Positions 29,193-38,667 of a DNA stretch of 64,000 nucleotides are shown in pieces. Each line of letters begins with the position of its first letter. Position 1 is the first letter of the stretch. The stretch is taken from positions 62,001 to 126,000 of the forward strand of contig NZ_VDHJ01000002.1 of assembly GCF_006334925.1 (NCBI RefSeq). The letters are read 5' to 3'. Origin of the DNA: Corynebacterium tapiri. GTDB taxonomy: Bacteria > Actinomycetota > Actinomycetes > Mycobacteriales > Mycobacteriaceae. Below the pieces are notes generated by a model. It worked only from the letters and a program-made list of their open reading frames with translations. It searched no databases and was not told the DNA's origin. A program made the translations under genes and the position numbers.

Positions 29193-30037
29193 CACAGCCA
29201 CCTCAATACGCCGGGGGAGCCATCGACTTAGGTTCGCTGGGCGCCCAGCAGAACTCGCCGAAGGAGAGCGCGGCGGGAGGGGTGAGCCCCGTTGTGGAGG
29301 TTACTGCCGCCAACTTTGAGGCAGAGGTCGTTCGTCGCTCCACCCAGGTGCCGGTGATTTTAATCATCGGCTCTCAGCGGTCGCAGGCCTCCAACGATTT
29401 GCACGCGGACCTGACCGAGCTGGCGCGCGCACAGCAAACGCCGCTGTCGTACATCGTGGCCTTTGCCGATGCTGACGCGGTCCCGCAGATCGCACAGGCC
29501 ATCGGCGTCCAGCAGTTGCCGACCACCGTCGTCCTGGCAGCCGGACAGCCCATCACTCAGTTCGTGGGAGCCCAACCACGGGAGGCACTGAGCCCCTGGG
29601 TTGATCAGATCGTCAACGCCGTGGCGGGCCAGCTGGAAGGACTTCCCGCCGAAGACGGTGAGGTTGAGCAGGAGGATCAGAGGCTTATCGACGCCGCCCT
29701 CAAGCTCGAGGCCGGGGAGTACCAGGCAGCCATCGCCCTGTACGACGAGGTCCTGGCCGAAGGGCACAACCCCGAGGTCAAGCAGGCCCGTGCAACCGCG
29801 GTGCTGCTGGCACGGCGGGGAAGTGAACAGTCAGAGTTGTTCCACCAGGCAGACGAGGCGGTCATCGCCGGCAATCCGGAGGCTGCCTTTGACCTGCTGA
29901 TCAACGCCGTTGCCACCAGTGCTGGTGAGGAGAAGACGGCCGCGAAGGACCGCCTCATTGAGCTGCTGGGGTTGTTCGACAACTCCGACGAGCGGGTCAA
30001 GAGCGCACGTACCAGGCTGGCCAGCGCGCTCTACTAA
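29189..30037 (+). CDS. Thioredoxin-fold TPR protein (CnoX/YbbN-like) without the CXXC motif
   Basis: The 282-aa protein has a thioredoxin-like domain (about 30-155) and a C-terminal tetratricopeptide-type helical domain (about 165-282). This is the architecture of CnoX/YbbN co-chaperones. The active-site position reads Gly-Ser-Gln-Arg-Ser-Gln and has no cysteine, so thiol chemistry is excluded and a holdase/scaffold role is likelier. The cis-Pro region QQLPTTVV is kept. It is coupled to the thiamine-binding gene by ATGA overlap and converges on the phosphoesterase, with 3 bp between the stops. The family is conserved in actinobacteria (Rv1324 type). Confidence 0.85.
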   Translation: MTQPPQYAGGAIDLGSLGAQQNSPKESAAGGVSPVVEVTAANFEAEVVRRSTQVPVILIIGSQRSQASNDLHADLTELARAQQTPLSYIVAFADADAVPQIAQAIGVQQLPTTVVLAAGQPITQFVGAQPREALSPWVDQIVNAVAGQLEGLPAEDGEVEQEDQRLIDAALKLEAGEYQAAIALYDEVLAEGHNPEVKQARATAVLLARRGSEQSELFHQADEAVIAGNPEAAFDLLINAVATSAGEEKTAAKDRLIELLGLFDNSDERVKSARTRLASALY

Positions 30038-30040
30038 CCC

Positions 30041-31285
30041 TTAAATCTCGGTGACATACTCCGGGAAGGCTGCCGGGGCCTCGAGTGGCTGCTTTACGGG
30101 GTTCATGTCGATCCCGTAGTCCTTGGCAAACACCGTGTGCGTGCCGGCGTAGTGGCGAGGTGCAGACTCATCGAGGGTGAATACGCGGGCTCCGCGCAGA
30201 GTGTGCTGGTCCCAGGTGCCGTCGTGAAGCCCATAGGGACCAAAACCTGTGCCGGGGCCGTAGCCGAGCTCCACCCCGTAGTAGTTGCCCATGTAGGTGT
30301 TGATGTGGTCGTGCCCGCAGTAGATGCCAAGCACGTCGCCGCGCTGGAATACCGCAGAGTAAATGCCGGAGTTGAACAGACCGGTGTAGCAGTCCTCGTT
30401 CTTCTCGCCCACGATGTTGTGGCGCTTTACCGCCTCGGCATGACCGCTGTCCTTCGAGGTGTACTGCTGGCCGTACCACATGTGGTGGTGTTCGAACGTG
30501 GGGATATGGAAAAACATCAAGCCCGGGGTCTTCGCACCGTAACGGCTCTCGTCCGCTGCCGAGGTTTCTAGATACCACTGGACCTGCTCGGGGCGAAGCC
30601 AGTCGTAGGCCTTCAGTCCGTCCGTGGACTGGCCTGCAGGAGACTCTGGGGCATAAGCACCGGAGTCCAACAGCCAAAGGGCAAACGCCGGGGTAGCAGA
30701 CTTCGACCCAGCTATTTCCAGGCGACCGTTAGAGACGCCGTACATGGCATCGTCGGCGGGGTTGACGTTGTGCTTGTACTGTCGGACGAACTCAGTCATC
30801 TGGGGTTTCAGCACACCGGTGCCGTCCTCCTTGGCGGAGTCCTCGTCATGGTTTCCGAAGGTCACAGCCCACGGAATCCCGCGCTCCTCCATGGGGAGGA
30901 CAACATTGTTGATGGCCTGATACACCTGGGTGGCGTTTTTCGGCCCAGAGGAAATGACATCACCGTTAATGAGAGCGAAGTCGGCCTTTTCCTTGTCCAG
31001 GACCTGACCCATGAACTCGATCGTGCGCCGATCAGTGAGATGATCGTCCTGCGTGTCATTGAACTGCACTACGCGAAACGTGCCATCGCTGTCGAAAGCC
31101 AGCGGAGAATCGGCGGGCGAAGCCGGTGTCGGGTTCGTTTCGCTTGACTGCGTCGAACTCAGCCCACGAGAGGACAGAGAAGAAAGACCTTGGGCTTTCG
31201 CACTCAACGGGTGGGCAGCCGCAAGCGCGGCGAGCATGCCGGAGGAGGCGAGGATTTGGCGGCGGTTGAACGAAGACGGAGACAT
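30041..31285 (-). CDS. Tat-exported metallophosphoesterase
   Basis: The 414-aa calcineurin-like phosphoesterase has the metal-binding blocks in order: FNDTQDDH, a NGD (INGDVISSG), FGNHDED, and near the C-terminus FHIP and CGHDH. The N-terminus SFNRRQILASSG plus a hydrophobic Ala/Leu stretch is a twin-arginine signal, so the folded metalloenzyme is exported. The likely reaction is hydrolysis of phosphomonoesters or diesters outside the cell, for phosphate scavenging. It lies downstream of glgB on the same strand, separated by a strong hairpin. No clear Pho-box was identified. Confidence 0.88.
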   Translation of the reverse strand: MSPSSFNRRQILASSGMLAALAAAHPLSAKAQGLSSLSSRGLSSTQSSETNPTPASPADSPLAFDSDGTFRVVQFNDTQDDHLTDRRTIEFMGQVLDKEKADFALINGDVISSGPKNATQVYQAINNVVLPMEERGIPWAVTFGNHDEDSAKEDGTGVLKPQMTEFVRQYKHNVNPADDAMYGVSNGRLEIAGSKSATPAFALWLLDSGAYAPESPAGQSTDGLKAYDWLRPEQVQWYLETSAADESRYGAKTPGLMFFHIPTFEHHHMWYGQQYTSKDSGHAEAVKRHNIVGEKNEDCYTGLFNSGIYSAVFQRGDVLGIYCGHDHINTYMGNYYGVELGYGPGTGFGPYGLHDGTWDQHTLRGARVFTLDESAPRHYAGTHTVFAKDYGIDMNPVKQPLEAPAAFPEYVTEI

Positions 31286-31311
31286 GGAGGCTACTCCCAG
31301 AAGCGAGGCGG

Positions 31312-31344
31312 GGCGGTGTTAACGCCCCGCACGCTAACACCGCC
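31312..31344. repeat. Strong hairpin between glgB and the phosphoesterase gene
   Basis: GGCGGTGTTA and TAACACCGCC form perfect 10-bp arms with a 13-nt loop. It starts 27 bp after the glgB stop and ends 26 bp before the phosphoesterase ATG, both on the minus strand. There is no T-run, so it may be a Rho-assisted terminator, an mRNA stabiliser for glgEB, or an operator. Confidence 0.6.
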
Positions 31345-31371
31345 ATGGTGTTCTCGCAGGGTGAGCAGCGA

Positions 31372-33564
31372 TTAGAGTGCTCGATACCACTGCACGCTCA
31401 TCGCCGGCACATCCACCGTGATGGTGTGCGGCTGGCCGTCCTTGGGCTCATCGGTCGCCTCAACGTAGCGGGGCATGTCGTTTCCGGCACCCTCATACAC
31501 CGAATCGTCGGTGTTGAGCACCATCTCCCAATGACGGTGTGGTGCGCCCAGGGCATAGCCGTGATAAGTCGCCCCGGAGAAGTTCACCACTGCCAGCAGC
31601 GGACTACCGTCGGAGCCCCAGCGCACGTAGGCCAAGACGCTGGCTGCGGCGTCGTCACCCTTGATCCAGGTGAAGCCCTCGGGGCCAAAGTCCTGGCTGT
31701 ATAGAGAACACGAGTCTTGGTAGATGCGGTTGGCATCCCGCACCAGGCGGGCGATGCCCCGGTGGTATTCGCCACCCCAGCCCTCCATGTCGTCCCAGCT
31801 CAGCGAGCGTTCCTCTGCCCACTCGCCGATCTGGCCAAACTCCTGGCCCATGAACAGCAGCTTCTTGCCCGGGTGAGAGTACATGTACCCCAGCAAAGCG
31901 CGTAGACCTGCGGCTTTGTTCCAATCGTCGCCGGGCAATCGTTGCCACAGCGAACCCTTTCCGTGGACGACCTCGTCGTGGCTGAACGGCAGCACGTATC
32001 GCTCGGAGAAGGCGTAGACGAGGGAGAACGTCAAGGACCCGTGGTGGTAGCTGCGGTGGATGGGATCATGCTTCATGTATTCGAGCGTGTCGTTCATCCA
32101 ACCCATGTTCCACTTCAGGCTGAAGCCCAGTCCGCCGTGCTCCGTCATCGCCGTCACCCCTGGCCAAGCGGTGGATTCTTCCGCGATGGTGACAATGCCC
32201 GGGTGATTGCGATGCACTGTGGCGTTGAATTCCTGCAGCAGGCGTACCGCGTCGAAGTTCTCGCGCCCACCAAATTCGTTGGGCAGCCACTGGCCGGGCT
32301 CGCGGGAGTAGTCGAGGTACAGCATGGACGCCACTGCATCCACACGGAGGCCATCGATGTGGAACTCCTCCGCCCAGTACAGCGCGTTGGCCACCAGGAA
32401 GTTCCGGACCTCATTGCGACCGAAGTCGAAGACGTAGGTTCCCCAATCGGGTTGTTCACCGCGGCGCCAGTCCGGGTGCTCGTAGCAGGCGGTGCCGTCA
32501 AAGCGGCCTAGTGCCCATTCGTCCTTGGGGAAGTGGGCAGGAACCCAGTCGACGAGAACTCCGATTCCGCGGGCATGGAAAGCGTCGACAAGCGCGCGGA
32601 AGTCGTCGGGCGAGCCCCAGCGAGCGGACGGCGCGTAGTAGCCAGAGACCTGGTATCCCCACGACCCGCCAAAGGGGTGCTCTGCCACGGGCAGAAACTC
32701 CACGTGCGTGAAGCCGTTGTCCGCCACATAGTCCACCAGCTCGGTGGCCAGTTCACGGTAACCGTAGCCTTGCTTCCAGGAACCCACGTGGACCTCGTAC
32801 ACACTCATGGGCTTGGCGGTGGGATCGGAGTGGGAGCGCTGCTCCATCCACTGCTGATCCGACCAGGTGAAAGCACTGGTGCTGGCCACCACCGACACGG
32901 TCTCGGGCGGGGCCTTGGTAGCCTTGGCCAGTGGATCTGCCTTGTCTATGCGCCTGCCGTCGGCCGTGTGGATGGCGAACTTATACTCGGTTCCCTCACC
33001 CAACCCCGGGATGAAGATCTCCCACACCCCGCTGGAGCCGAGGCTACGCATCGGGAACTGGTTGGGATTCCAGGAGCAGAACTCACCCACCACGGCCACG
33101 CCGTGCGCATTAGGGGCCCACACAGCAAAGGCCGTGCCTTCGACCGTGCCCATCGGGGACTGATAAGCCTTGAGATTCGCGCCCAAGACTTCCCAGAGCC
33201 GTTCGTGGCGCCCCTCAGCGATCAGATGTAGATCCAATTCGCCGAGCGTGGGCAGATAGCGGTAGGGATCCGCCTTGGTGGTAGTCAATGAGGGGTAATG
33301 GACCTCAAAGCGGTAGTCGGGGACGTCCTCTCCCTCCGGCAAGGAGGACGGCGCGAGCTCGGCAACGAAGATGTCGTTGCCAGCAGGGGACATGGCTACT
33401 ACCGCGTCCCCAATCAGCAGGTTGACGTGGTCCGCTCCCAGCTGGCGGGTGCGCACCACCCAACCTTGGCCAGTGGGGTGCGGGTGCGCCCCGTACACGT
33501 CATGCGGGGCGTGGTGCCGGCATTGCGTCAGTCGGCGGAGATCATCGGCAGCGATCGCGGTCAT
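31372..33564 (-). CDS. glgB: 1,4-alpha-glucan branching enzyme GlgB
   Basis: GlgB adds alpha-1,6 branches to linear alpha-1,4-glucan. The 730-aa GH13 enzyme has an N-terminal CBM48/N1-type beta domain and the central catalytic barrel. The nucleophile Asp lies in DGLRVDAVAS and the acid Glu in IAEESTAW; the transition-state stabiliser is in FSHDEVVHGKGS. A C-terminal beta domain ends the protein. It lies 29 bp after glgE on the same strand, giving a glgE-glgB operon: GlgE extends with maltose-1-phosphate and GlgB branches the product. Confidence 0.96.
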   Translation of the reverse strand: MTAIAADDLRRLTQCRHHAPHDVYGAHPHPTGQGWVVRTRQLGADHVNLLIGDAVVAMSPAGNDIFVAELAPSSLPEGEDVPDYRFEVHYPSLTTTKADPYRYLPTLGELDLHLIAEGRHERLWEVLGANLKAYQSPMGTVEGTAFAVWAPNAHGVAVVGEFCSWNPNQFPMRSLGSSGVWEIFIPGLGEGTEYKFAIHTADGRRIDKADPLAKATKAPPETVSVVASTSAFTWSDQQWMEQRSHSDPTAKPMSVYEVHVGSWKQGYGYRELATELVDYVADNGFTHVEFLPVAEHPFGGSWGYQVSGYYAPSARWGSPDDFRALVDAFHARGIGVLVDWVPAHFPKDEWALGRFDGTACYEHPDWRRGEQPDWGTYVFDFGRNEVRNFLVANALYWAEEFHIDGLRVDAVASMLYLDYSREPGQWLPNEFGGRENFDAVRLLQEFNATVHRNHPGIVTIAEESTAWPGVTAMTEHGGLGFSLKWNMGWMNDTLEYMKHDPIHRSYHHGSLTFSLVYAFSERYVLPFSHDEVVHGKGSLWQRLPGDDWNKAAGLRALLGYMYSHPGKKLLFMGQEFGQIGEWAEERSLSWDDMEGWGGEYHRGIARLVRDANRIYQDSCSLYSQDFGPEGFTWIKGDDAAASVLAYVRWGSDGSPLLAVVNFSGATYHGYALGAPHRHWEMVLNTDDSVYEGAGNDMPRYVEATDEPKDGQPHTITVDVPAMSVQWYRAL

Positions 33565-33593
33565 ACTTACTGACGCTACCTGTAATCGCCGTG

Positions 33594-35594
33594 CTAGGCG
33601 CGAAAATCGCTGACCGAACGCCAGGCGGTGCGCTCTCGATTTTCCGGTGCCACGTCATCGAGCACAAAGATGTGTGCTACGTCCTTCTTCGGCTCTAAAC
33701 GCACGAAGTTTCGCTCACCCCAGGTATAGGAGGCGCCGGTAATTTGATCGGTCACCTGGAACTGCCCAGGTTCGCGACCGAGGGCGCCAAAGTCGATGGT
33801 GACTGTGGCTTCCTGGGCCCATTGGGGATCCAGGTTCACCACCACCAACACGGTGTTGCCGGTCATGGGATCGATCTTGGAGTATGCCAGCAGCTGGTCG
33901 TTATCAACTGCATGGAAGTGGAAGTTGCGCAGCTGCTGCAGCGCAGGCTGCTCGCGACGGATCCGGTTGAGCGTGGTGATGAAGGGTTCTAGCGAATCGC
34001 CGGAAGCCAGAGCAGCGTCGAAATCACGGTAGCGAATCTGGTACTTCTCCGAGTCCAAGTACTCCTCGCTGCCTGGCTTTACCGGAACGTGCTCGTAAAG
34101 CTCATAGCCGGAGTACACGCCCCACAGCGGAGACATGGTGGCAGCTAGTGCTGCGCGAATGGCGAACATGGCACGCCCTCCGGTCTGCAGAGACTCGTGC
34201 AGGATGTCGGGGGTGTTCACAAACAGGTGAGGACGAGAAATGTCGGCGTTCTCGGTGATCAGGTGAGCAAACTCGGTGATCTCCTCCTTGCTGGTCTTCC
34301 AGGTGAAGTAGGTGTAGGACTGCGAGAAGCCAGCCTTTGCCAGGCCAAACAGCCGCGCCGGGCGGGTGAAGGCCTCAGCCAGGAAGATGACGTCCGGATC
34401 GGTCTCGTGGACCTTTGCGATGAGCCACTGCCAAAAATTGGTGGGCTTGGTGTGGGGGTTGTCCACGCGGAACGTGCGCACTCCCGCTTCGATCCAGAAC
34501 TGGACCACGCGGTAGATCTCCGCGTAAATCGCTTCCGGGGCGTTATCGAAGTTCAGCGGGTAGATGTCCTGGTACTTCTTCGGCGGGTTCTCGGCGAAGG
34601 CGATCGTGCCGTCAGCCAGCTCCGTGAAGAACTCCCGGTGCTGGGACGCCCACGGGTGATCGGGCGCAGCCTGCAAAGCCAAGTCGAGGGCGATTTCGAG
34701 GCCGAGGTCCTTGGCATGCTCCAAGAGTGCCTGGAAGTCTTCCATGGTTCCCAGCTCGGGATGAATGGCATCGTGCCCACCGGCGGCGGAGCCAATAGCC
34801 CACGGCGAACCCACATCCTCTGGGGTAGGAGTCAGCGAGTTGTTCTTGCCCTTTCGGTTGACCTCACCAATCGGGTGAATGGGAGGGAAGTAAACCGTGT
34901 CAAATCCCATGCGGGCGACTCGGTCGAGAGCCTGCGCGGTGGTGGCGAACGTGCCGTGTCCGGTCTGTGAGGTCGAGCGCGGGAAGAGCTCGTACCACGA
35001 GTTGTACAGCGCCTCGGTGCGCTCTACCTTGACCTCGCAGATGGGGCCCCGCTCGAGGAGGTCGCGCAGGGGATAATCCTCCAGGATTTCTCGGACCTCG
35101 TTGCTCAAGGCCTGGGCAATCCGGTCGTTGAGCTCCAGTTCCTCATCGCGCAGCTGGGATGCCACGCGCTGCAGCACCTGGGCCTCCTCCAGCGGGGTGT
35201 GAGTGGCAGCCCGGTCGAAGAGCTCTGCACCGTGGAGGAGGTCGTTGCGCAACTCGGCGGCTGACTGCCCGGCCTCCAGCTTCTTGGTCACCGCATGGCG
35301 CCAGGTGGCCATTACGTCGGACCAAGCGTCGACGCGGAAGGTCCACACGCCGATCTCGTCGGGGATGAAGACACCGTGCACCCGGTCCTGATCCATGGGG
35401 TCGGTGTGCATGTGGATTGCCAGAGTGTCAGTGCTCTGGGGCGCCGAGACATTCAGGGTTGCGGAGATCGCGTCGTGTCCTTCGCGCCACACCAATGCCG
35501 TGACCGGAATGACTTCTCCCACGACAGCCTTCGCGGCGAGTGTGCGATTGGAGATGGAGGGGCGGACGTCGTCAATTCCAAGTCGACCAGTCAT
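33594..35594 (-). CDS. glgE: Alpha-1,4-glucan:maltose-1-phosphate maltosyltransferase GlgE
   Basis: GlgE transfers maltosyl units from maltose-1-phosphate to alpha-1,4-glucan, a route typical of actinobacteria. The 666-aa GH13_3 enzyme shows the nucleophile Asp in [10 protein letters not shown], the acid Glu in FLAEAFTRP and the [18 protein letters not shown] substrate region. I used the ATG at 35594 (Met-Thr-Gly-Arg-Leu-Gly). The open frame runs to 35711, but the extra 39 residues lack a family match and cross the divergent promoter. No treS, pep2 or glgC/glgM gene lies nearby, so the maltose-1-phosphate source is elsewhere. Confidence 0.95.
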   Translation of the reverse strand: MTGRLGIDDVRPSISNRTLAAKAVVGEVIPVTALVWREGHDAISATLNVSAPQSTDTLAIHMHTDPMDQDRVHGVFIPDEIGVWTFRVDAWSDVMATWRHAVTKKLEAGQSAAELRNDLLHGAELFDRAATHTPLEEAQVLQRVASQLRDEELELNDRIAQALSNEVREILEDYPLRDLLERGPICEVKVERTEALYNSWYELFPRSTSQTGHGTFATTAQALDRVARMGFDTVYFPPIHPIGEVNRKGKNNSLTPTPEDVGSPWAIGSAAGGHDAIHPELGTMEDFQALLEHAKDLGLEIALDLALQAAPDHPWASQHREFFTELADGTIAFAENPPKKYQDIYPLNFDNAPEAIYAEIYRVVQFWIEAGVRTFRVDNPHTKPTNFWQWLIAKVHETDPDVIFLAEAFTRPARLFGLAKAGFSQSYTYFTWKTSKEEITEFAHLITENADISRPHLFVNTPDILHESLQTGGRAMFAIRAALAATMSPLWGVYSGYELYEHVPVKPGSEEYLDSEKYQIRYRDFDAALASGDSLEPFITTLNRIRREQPALQQLRNFHFHAVDNDQLLAYSKIDPMTGNTVLVVVNLDPQWAQEATVTIDFGALGREPGQFQVTDQITGASYTWGERNFVRLEPKKDVAHIFVLDDVAPENRERTAWRSVSDFRA

Positions 35595-35689
35595 GAGCGT
35601 GGTGTTTGCCTTTCGCGTGCCGGCAGGACAGTAGTGGCCTCCAGCGTAGTCCAGCTGTGTCACACACACCGGCCAATGCGACTTTCCGC

Positions 35690-35695
35690 CACAAT
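35690..35695 (+). promoter_or_regulatory. -10 box of the ABC ATPase gene (leaderless)
   Basis: CACAAT ends 10 nt before the ATG at 35706 and 7 nt before an in-frame GTG at 35703. Confidence 0.4.
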
Positions 35696-35705
35696 GGGAT
35701 GCGTG

Positions 35706-36533
35706 ATGCACTCTGAAGAGACCAACCCTGATCTGTTAGTAGATTTCCGCGCCGTCAGTTTCATCCGCGAGGGGCGTCGCTTGGTCGGTCCTGTGGACTG
35801 GCAAGTTGAGCTCGATGAGCGGTGGGTGATCATTGGGCCCAACGGTGCGGGCAAGACCACGTTGGTGCGTATGGCCGCTGCCGAGGCCTACCCCTCGGAA
35901 GGAGTTGCTCACCTGATCGGCGAGCGCATCGGGCGCACGGACATGCGTGATCTGCGCGCTGTGATCGGGTTGTCGTCTTCGTCCCTGGCAAATCGAATTC
36001 CGGAGAACGAGAAGGTCGGCGACCTAGTCATCTCCGCGGGGTACGCGGTCTTGGGCCGTTGGCTTGAGGAATACGACGAGGTCGACCGGGACCAGGCTTT
36101 GGAGATCCTGGAGCAGGTGGGAGCGATGCACCTGCTCGATCGCACCTGGGGCACGCTCAGCGAGGGAGAGAAGAAGCGCGTTCTCATCGCTCGCGCGATG
36201 ATGACCAACCCCGAGCTGCTCATTCTCGACGAGCCAGGTGCGGGTATGGATCTCGGTGGCCGCGAGGATTTGGTGGCCTACCTGGGAGATCTCGCTTTGG
36301 ATGCAGACGCTCCAGCGTTGATCATGATCACCCACCACGTCGAGGAGATTCCCTACGGCTTTACTCACGCTCTCCTGCTCGATGAGGGTGAGGTCGTGGC
36401 GCAGGGGCTTATCGACGACGTTCTGACCAGCGAGAACCTCTCAAAGGCCTTCCACCAGCCGATCCAGCTGGATAAGGTGGGGGAGCGCTACTTCGCTCGT
36501 CGCGTGCGTCGCGGGGGCACGCACCGAAAATAG
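35706..36533 (+). CDS. ABC transporter ATP-binding protein (stand-alone)
   Basis: The 275-aa ABC ATPase has Walker A GPNGAGKT (44-51), signature LSEGE, Walker B LLILDEP and the switch His in MITHHVEEI. It resembles the YbbL/ModF-like actinobacterial ATPases without a permease partner; no membrane component lies beside it. The substrate cannot be told. The frame opens 137 codons earlier, but that part overlaps glgE antisense. It is followed 14 bp later by a Nudix gene, suggesting co-transcription. The 112-bp divergent space to glgE holds the promoters of both. Confidence 0.85.
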   Translation: MHSEETNPDLLVDFRAVSFIREGRRLVGPVDWQVELDERWVIIGPNGAGKTTLVRMAAAEAYPSEGVAHLIGERIGRTDMRDLRAVIGLSSSSLANRIPENEKVGDLVISAGYAVLGRWLEEYDEVDRDQALEILEQVGAMHLLDRTWGTLSEGEKKRVLIARAMMTNPELLILDEPGAGMDLGGREDLVAYLGDLALDADAPALIMITHHVEEIPYGFTHALLLDEGEVVAQGLIDDVLTSENLSKAFHQPIQLDKVGERYFARRVRRGGTHRK

Positions 36534-36547
36534 AGTTAAGGAGCCCC

Positions 36548-37405
36548 ATGCCCCACGGAGCTGTCGCGCGCGATGACATCGATCGCATCGATCCTTCAGA
36601 GATCACGGGGTATCGAGGTGCGCGCTTGGCGGCGACGGTCTTGCTGCTTCGCGACGGCCCCACCGGCCTCGAAGTGTGGGTGCAAGAGCGGGTGTCAACG
36701 ATGCCGAACTTCCCAGGCGTCACCGTATTCCCCGGCGGTGGAGTCGACCGGCGAGACTTTCCGCCGCGGCAGTGGGACTCGGGTGATTTGTGGACGGGCC
36801 CCTCGGTGGTCTCGGTCGCCAGGCGCTTGGGCTCCACAAAATACAAGGCACACGCGCTGGTGTTTGCCGCGGTGCGCGAGCTCATCGAGGAGACGGGAAC
36901 CGCCTTGGCCGTGCATGCTGATGGGGCCCCAATCCGAGACGCCGCGTTTCTCCACCACGATCGCCAGGAGCTCGTGCGCCACCGAAAGTCGCTGACAGAT
37001 GTGTTGCGCGAGCATAACCTCAAAGTGCGCTCCGACCTACTGCACCCCTGGGCCCGCTGGGTGGGAGTAGCCGAAACCGGAGCGAGCTTTGATGTGCATT
37101 CCTTCCTCGCAGTGGCTCCGGAGGGTCAGGAACCCGACGGCGCGACCACCGAGGCCGACGACGCCAACTGGTTCAGCCCGAGTCTGCTTCTCGACGGCTG
37201 GCGCCACGGCTTGGTGAGGCTTGTGCTGCCTACCTGGGCACAGCTGCGTCAACTGGAGAGCTACGAAACCGTGGCGCAGGCAGTGGAGGCCGCTGCGCAC
37301 ATGCCTCTTCGGCCAGTGGCAGACAGCCCCCGATACGATCGTCCCTTTCAAGAATTCTTCACCACAACGCCCGAAGACCGCATCGGAGGTATCACGTGGC
37401 TTTAA
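36548..37405 (+). CDS. Nudix hydrolase with an interrupted Nudix box
   Basis: The 285-aa protein has both halves of the Nudix box, GGGV (63-66) and R110-E-x2-E-E-T-G117. They are separated by about 36 extra residues. An insertion at this place is known from NUDT19/RP2-type acyl-CoA diphosphatases, so a CoA-ester or CoA substrate is a fair guess. The general reaction is hydrolysis of a nucleoside diphosphate linked to X. It lies between an ABC ATPase and a methyltransferase, overlapping the latter by 10 bp. Confidence 0.83.
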   Translation: MPHGAVARDDIDRIDPSEITGYRGARLAATVLLLRDGPTGLEVWVQERVSTMPNFPGVTVFPGGGVDRRDFPPRQWDSGDLWTGPSVVSVARRLGSTKYKAHALVFAAVRELIEETGTALAVHADGAPIRDAAFLHHDRQELVRHRKSLTDVLREHNLKVRSDLLHPWARWVGVAETGASFDVHSFLAVAPEGQEPDGATTEADDANWFSPSLLLDGWRHGLVRLVLPTWAQLRQLESYETVAQAVEAAAHMPLRPVADSPRYDRPFQEFFTTTPEDRIGGITWL

Positions 37406-38511
37406 GCGTTGCTGACGTCGACTACCTCCGCGAGGCCGACCTCACGGAGCTCACCGACAAGGCCCAGCTGACCAAAAAGAGCGCCTTGGCAGACGCCCAG
37501 CTCGCGCATCAGCTGCACGGCGATTTCGGGCGGGCAGCCCTGGAGCTGATAGCGGCGCGTGCCAGCGAGAAGATCCCCTCCACCTGGTTTGGGGATTCCG
37601 ACTCCGTCCAGCAAGCCACACCGGCACCGGTGGTAGCAGAACGCGCCCGGAGGCTGCAGGGATTGCGGGTGCACGACGTCACCTGCTCCATCGGAGCAGA
37701 AGGAGCCGCCCACCAAGGCGAGTGGATCGGCAGCGACCTAGATCCCGCCCGATTAGCCATGGCACAGCTCAACCTCCCCGGACGGCTCTTGCTGCGCGCT
37801 GATGCTCTGCGCCCAGTTAGCCGTGACACGGTCGTGGTAGCGGACCCCGCCAGGCGCAGCGGTGGCCGCCGAATCAAGGACACCATTCCGCCGCTACCTG
37901 ATCTCATGGCAGCGTGGGCTGGACACGAGATGGCGATCAAGTGCGCGCCGGGTATCGACTATTCGGAGTTTGACGGGCTAGTCAGCGTGTCCTCAGTGGC
38001 AGGCAGCGTGAAGGAAACTTGCCTCTACACTGCCGGTTTTAGCTCGGGGGAGCGTCGAGAAGCCGTCATCCACCACGCTGAAGGGATCGATCGGGTTACT
38101 GACCTAGAGCCGGATGACGTTGAGGTCGCCAAGCCGGGACGGTTCATCATCGACCCCGATGGAGCGATCGTGCGCGCCGGTCTGGTCAGACAGTTCGCGC
38201 ATCGAGAGGGCCTGTGGATGCTCGATGAACGCATTGCCCACCTCACCGGCGATCGGATACCTCAGGGGTACTCGGGGTTCGAGGTCATAGAGCAGGTGGG
38301 GGTCAAACAACTGAAGCAGGCATTGGCTGCGCTCGATGCGGCATCCGTGGAGATTCTGGTGCGCGGCGTTGACGTTGACCCGGATGCTTTGCGCCAAAAG
38401 CTGAAGCTGCGGGGATCGCGCCCGCTAGCAGTGGTGATTACCCGCATAGGACGCAGTGCCACGGCCATGGTGTGCAACCCTCGGCAGTGGGCAGAAGGCC
38501 CGCTGGAGTGA
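37396..38511 (+). CDS. SAM-dependent methyltransferase with a THUMP-like C-terminal domain
   Basis: The 371-aa protein has a helical N-terminus, a Rossmann-type methyltransferase core (VHDVTCSIGAEG as the SAM loop, GSDLDPARLAMA, ADPARRSGGRR as the catalytic-region motif) and a C-terminal THUMP-like domain from about residue 295. The family is predicted to methylate RNA; the target is unknown. The GTG start overlaps the Nudix stop by 10 bp, so the genes are co-translated. About 155 bp of non-coding DNA with the etfB promoter follows. Confidence 0.82.
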   Translation: MALSVADVDYLREADLTELTDKAQLTKKSALADAQLAHQLHGDFGRAALELIAARASEKIPSTWFGDSDSVQQATPAPVVAERARRLQGLRVHDVTCSIGAEGAAHQGEWIGSDLDPARLAMAQLNLPGRLLLRADALRPVSRDTVVVADPARRSGGRRIKDTIPPLPDLMAAWAGHEMAIKCAPGIDYSEFDGLVSVSSVAGSVKETCLYTAGFSSGERREAVIHHAEGIDRVTDLEPDDVEVAKPGRFIIDPDGAIVRAGLVRQFAHREGLWMLDERIAHLTGDRIPQGYSGFEVIEQVGVKQLKQALAALDAASVEILVRGVDVDPDALRQKLKLRGSRPLAVVITRIGRSATAMVCNPRQWAEGPLE

Positions 38512-38586
38512 TGGGCAAGCAACAGATTTATTCGGCAGAAGCGCTGGGCACTTAGCCTGCCCTTCGCCTTGCTGGTAGCTGCGCCG

Positions 38587-38592
38587 TACAAT
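38587..38592 (+). promoter_or_regulatory. -10 box of the etfBA operon
   Basis: TACAAT lies 75 bp before the etfB ATG. A strong ribosome-binding site (GAGGAAAGG) at 38648-38656 shows that this transcript has a leader. Confidence 0.5.
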
Positions 38593-38667
38593 CGGGCCTC
38601 ATCGTGCCTTTTGCGCGCCATTACCTAAAGCGTGCACGCCAAAGCTGAGGAAAGGTGAAGTTCGCGG

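Noticed and set aside
35661-35673. TGTGTCACACACA as a GlxR site near glgE
   Set aside because: Spacing between the TGTG and CACA halves is too short for the consensus.
35295-35705. N-terminal extension of the ABC ATPase frame
   Set aside because: It overlaps glgE antisense and the divergent promoter; the conserved domain starts at 35706.
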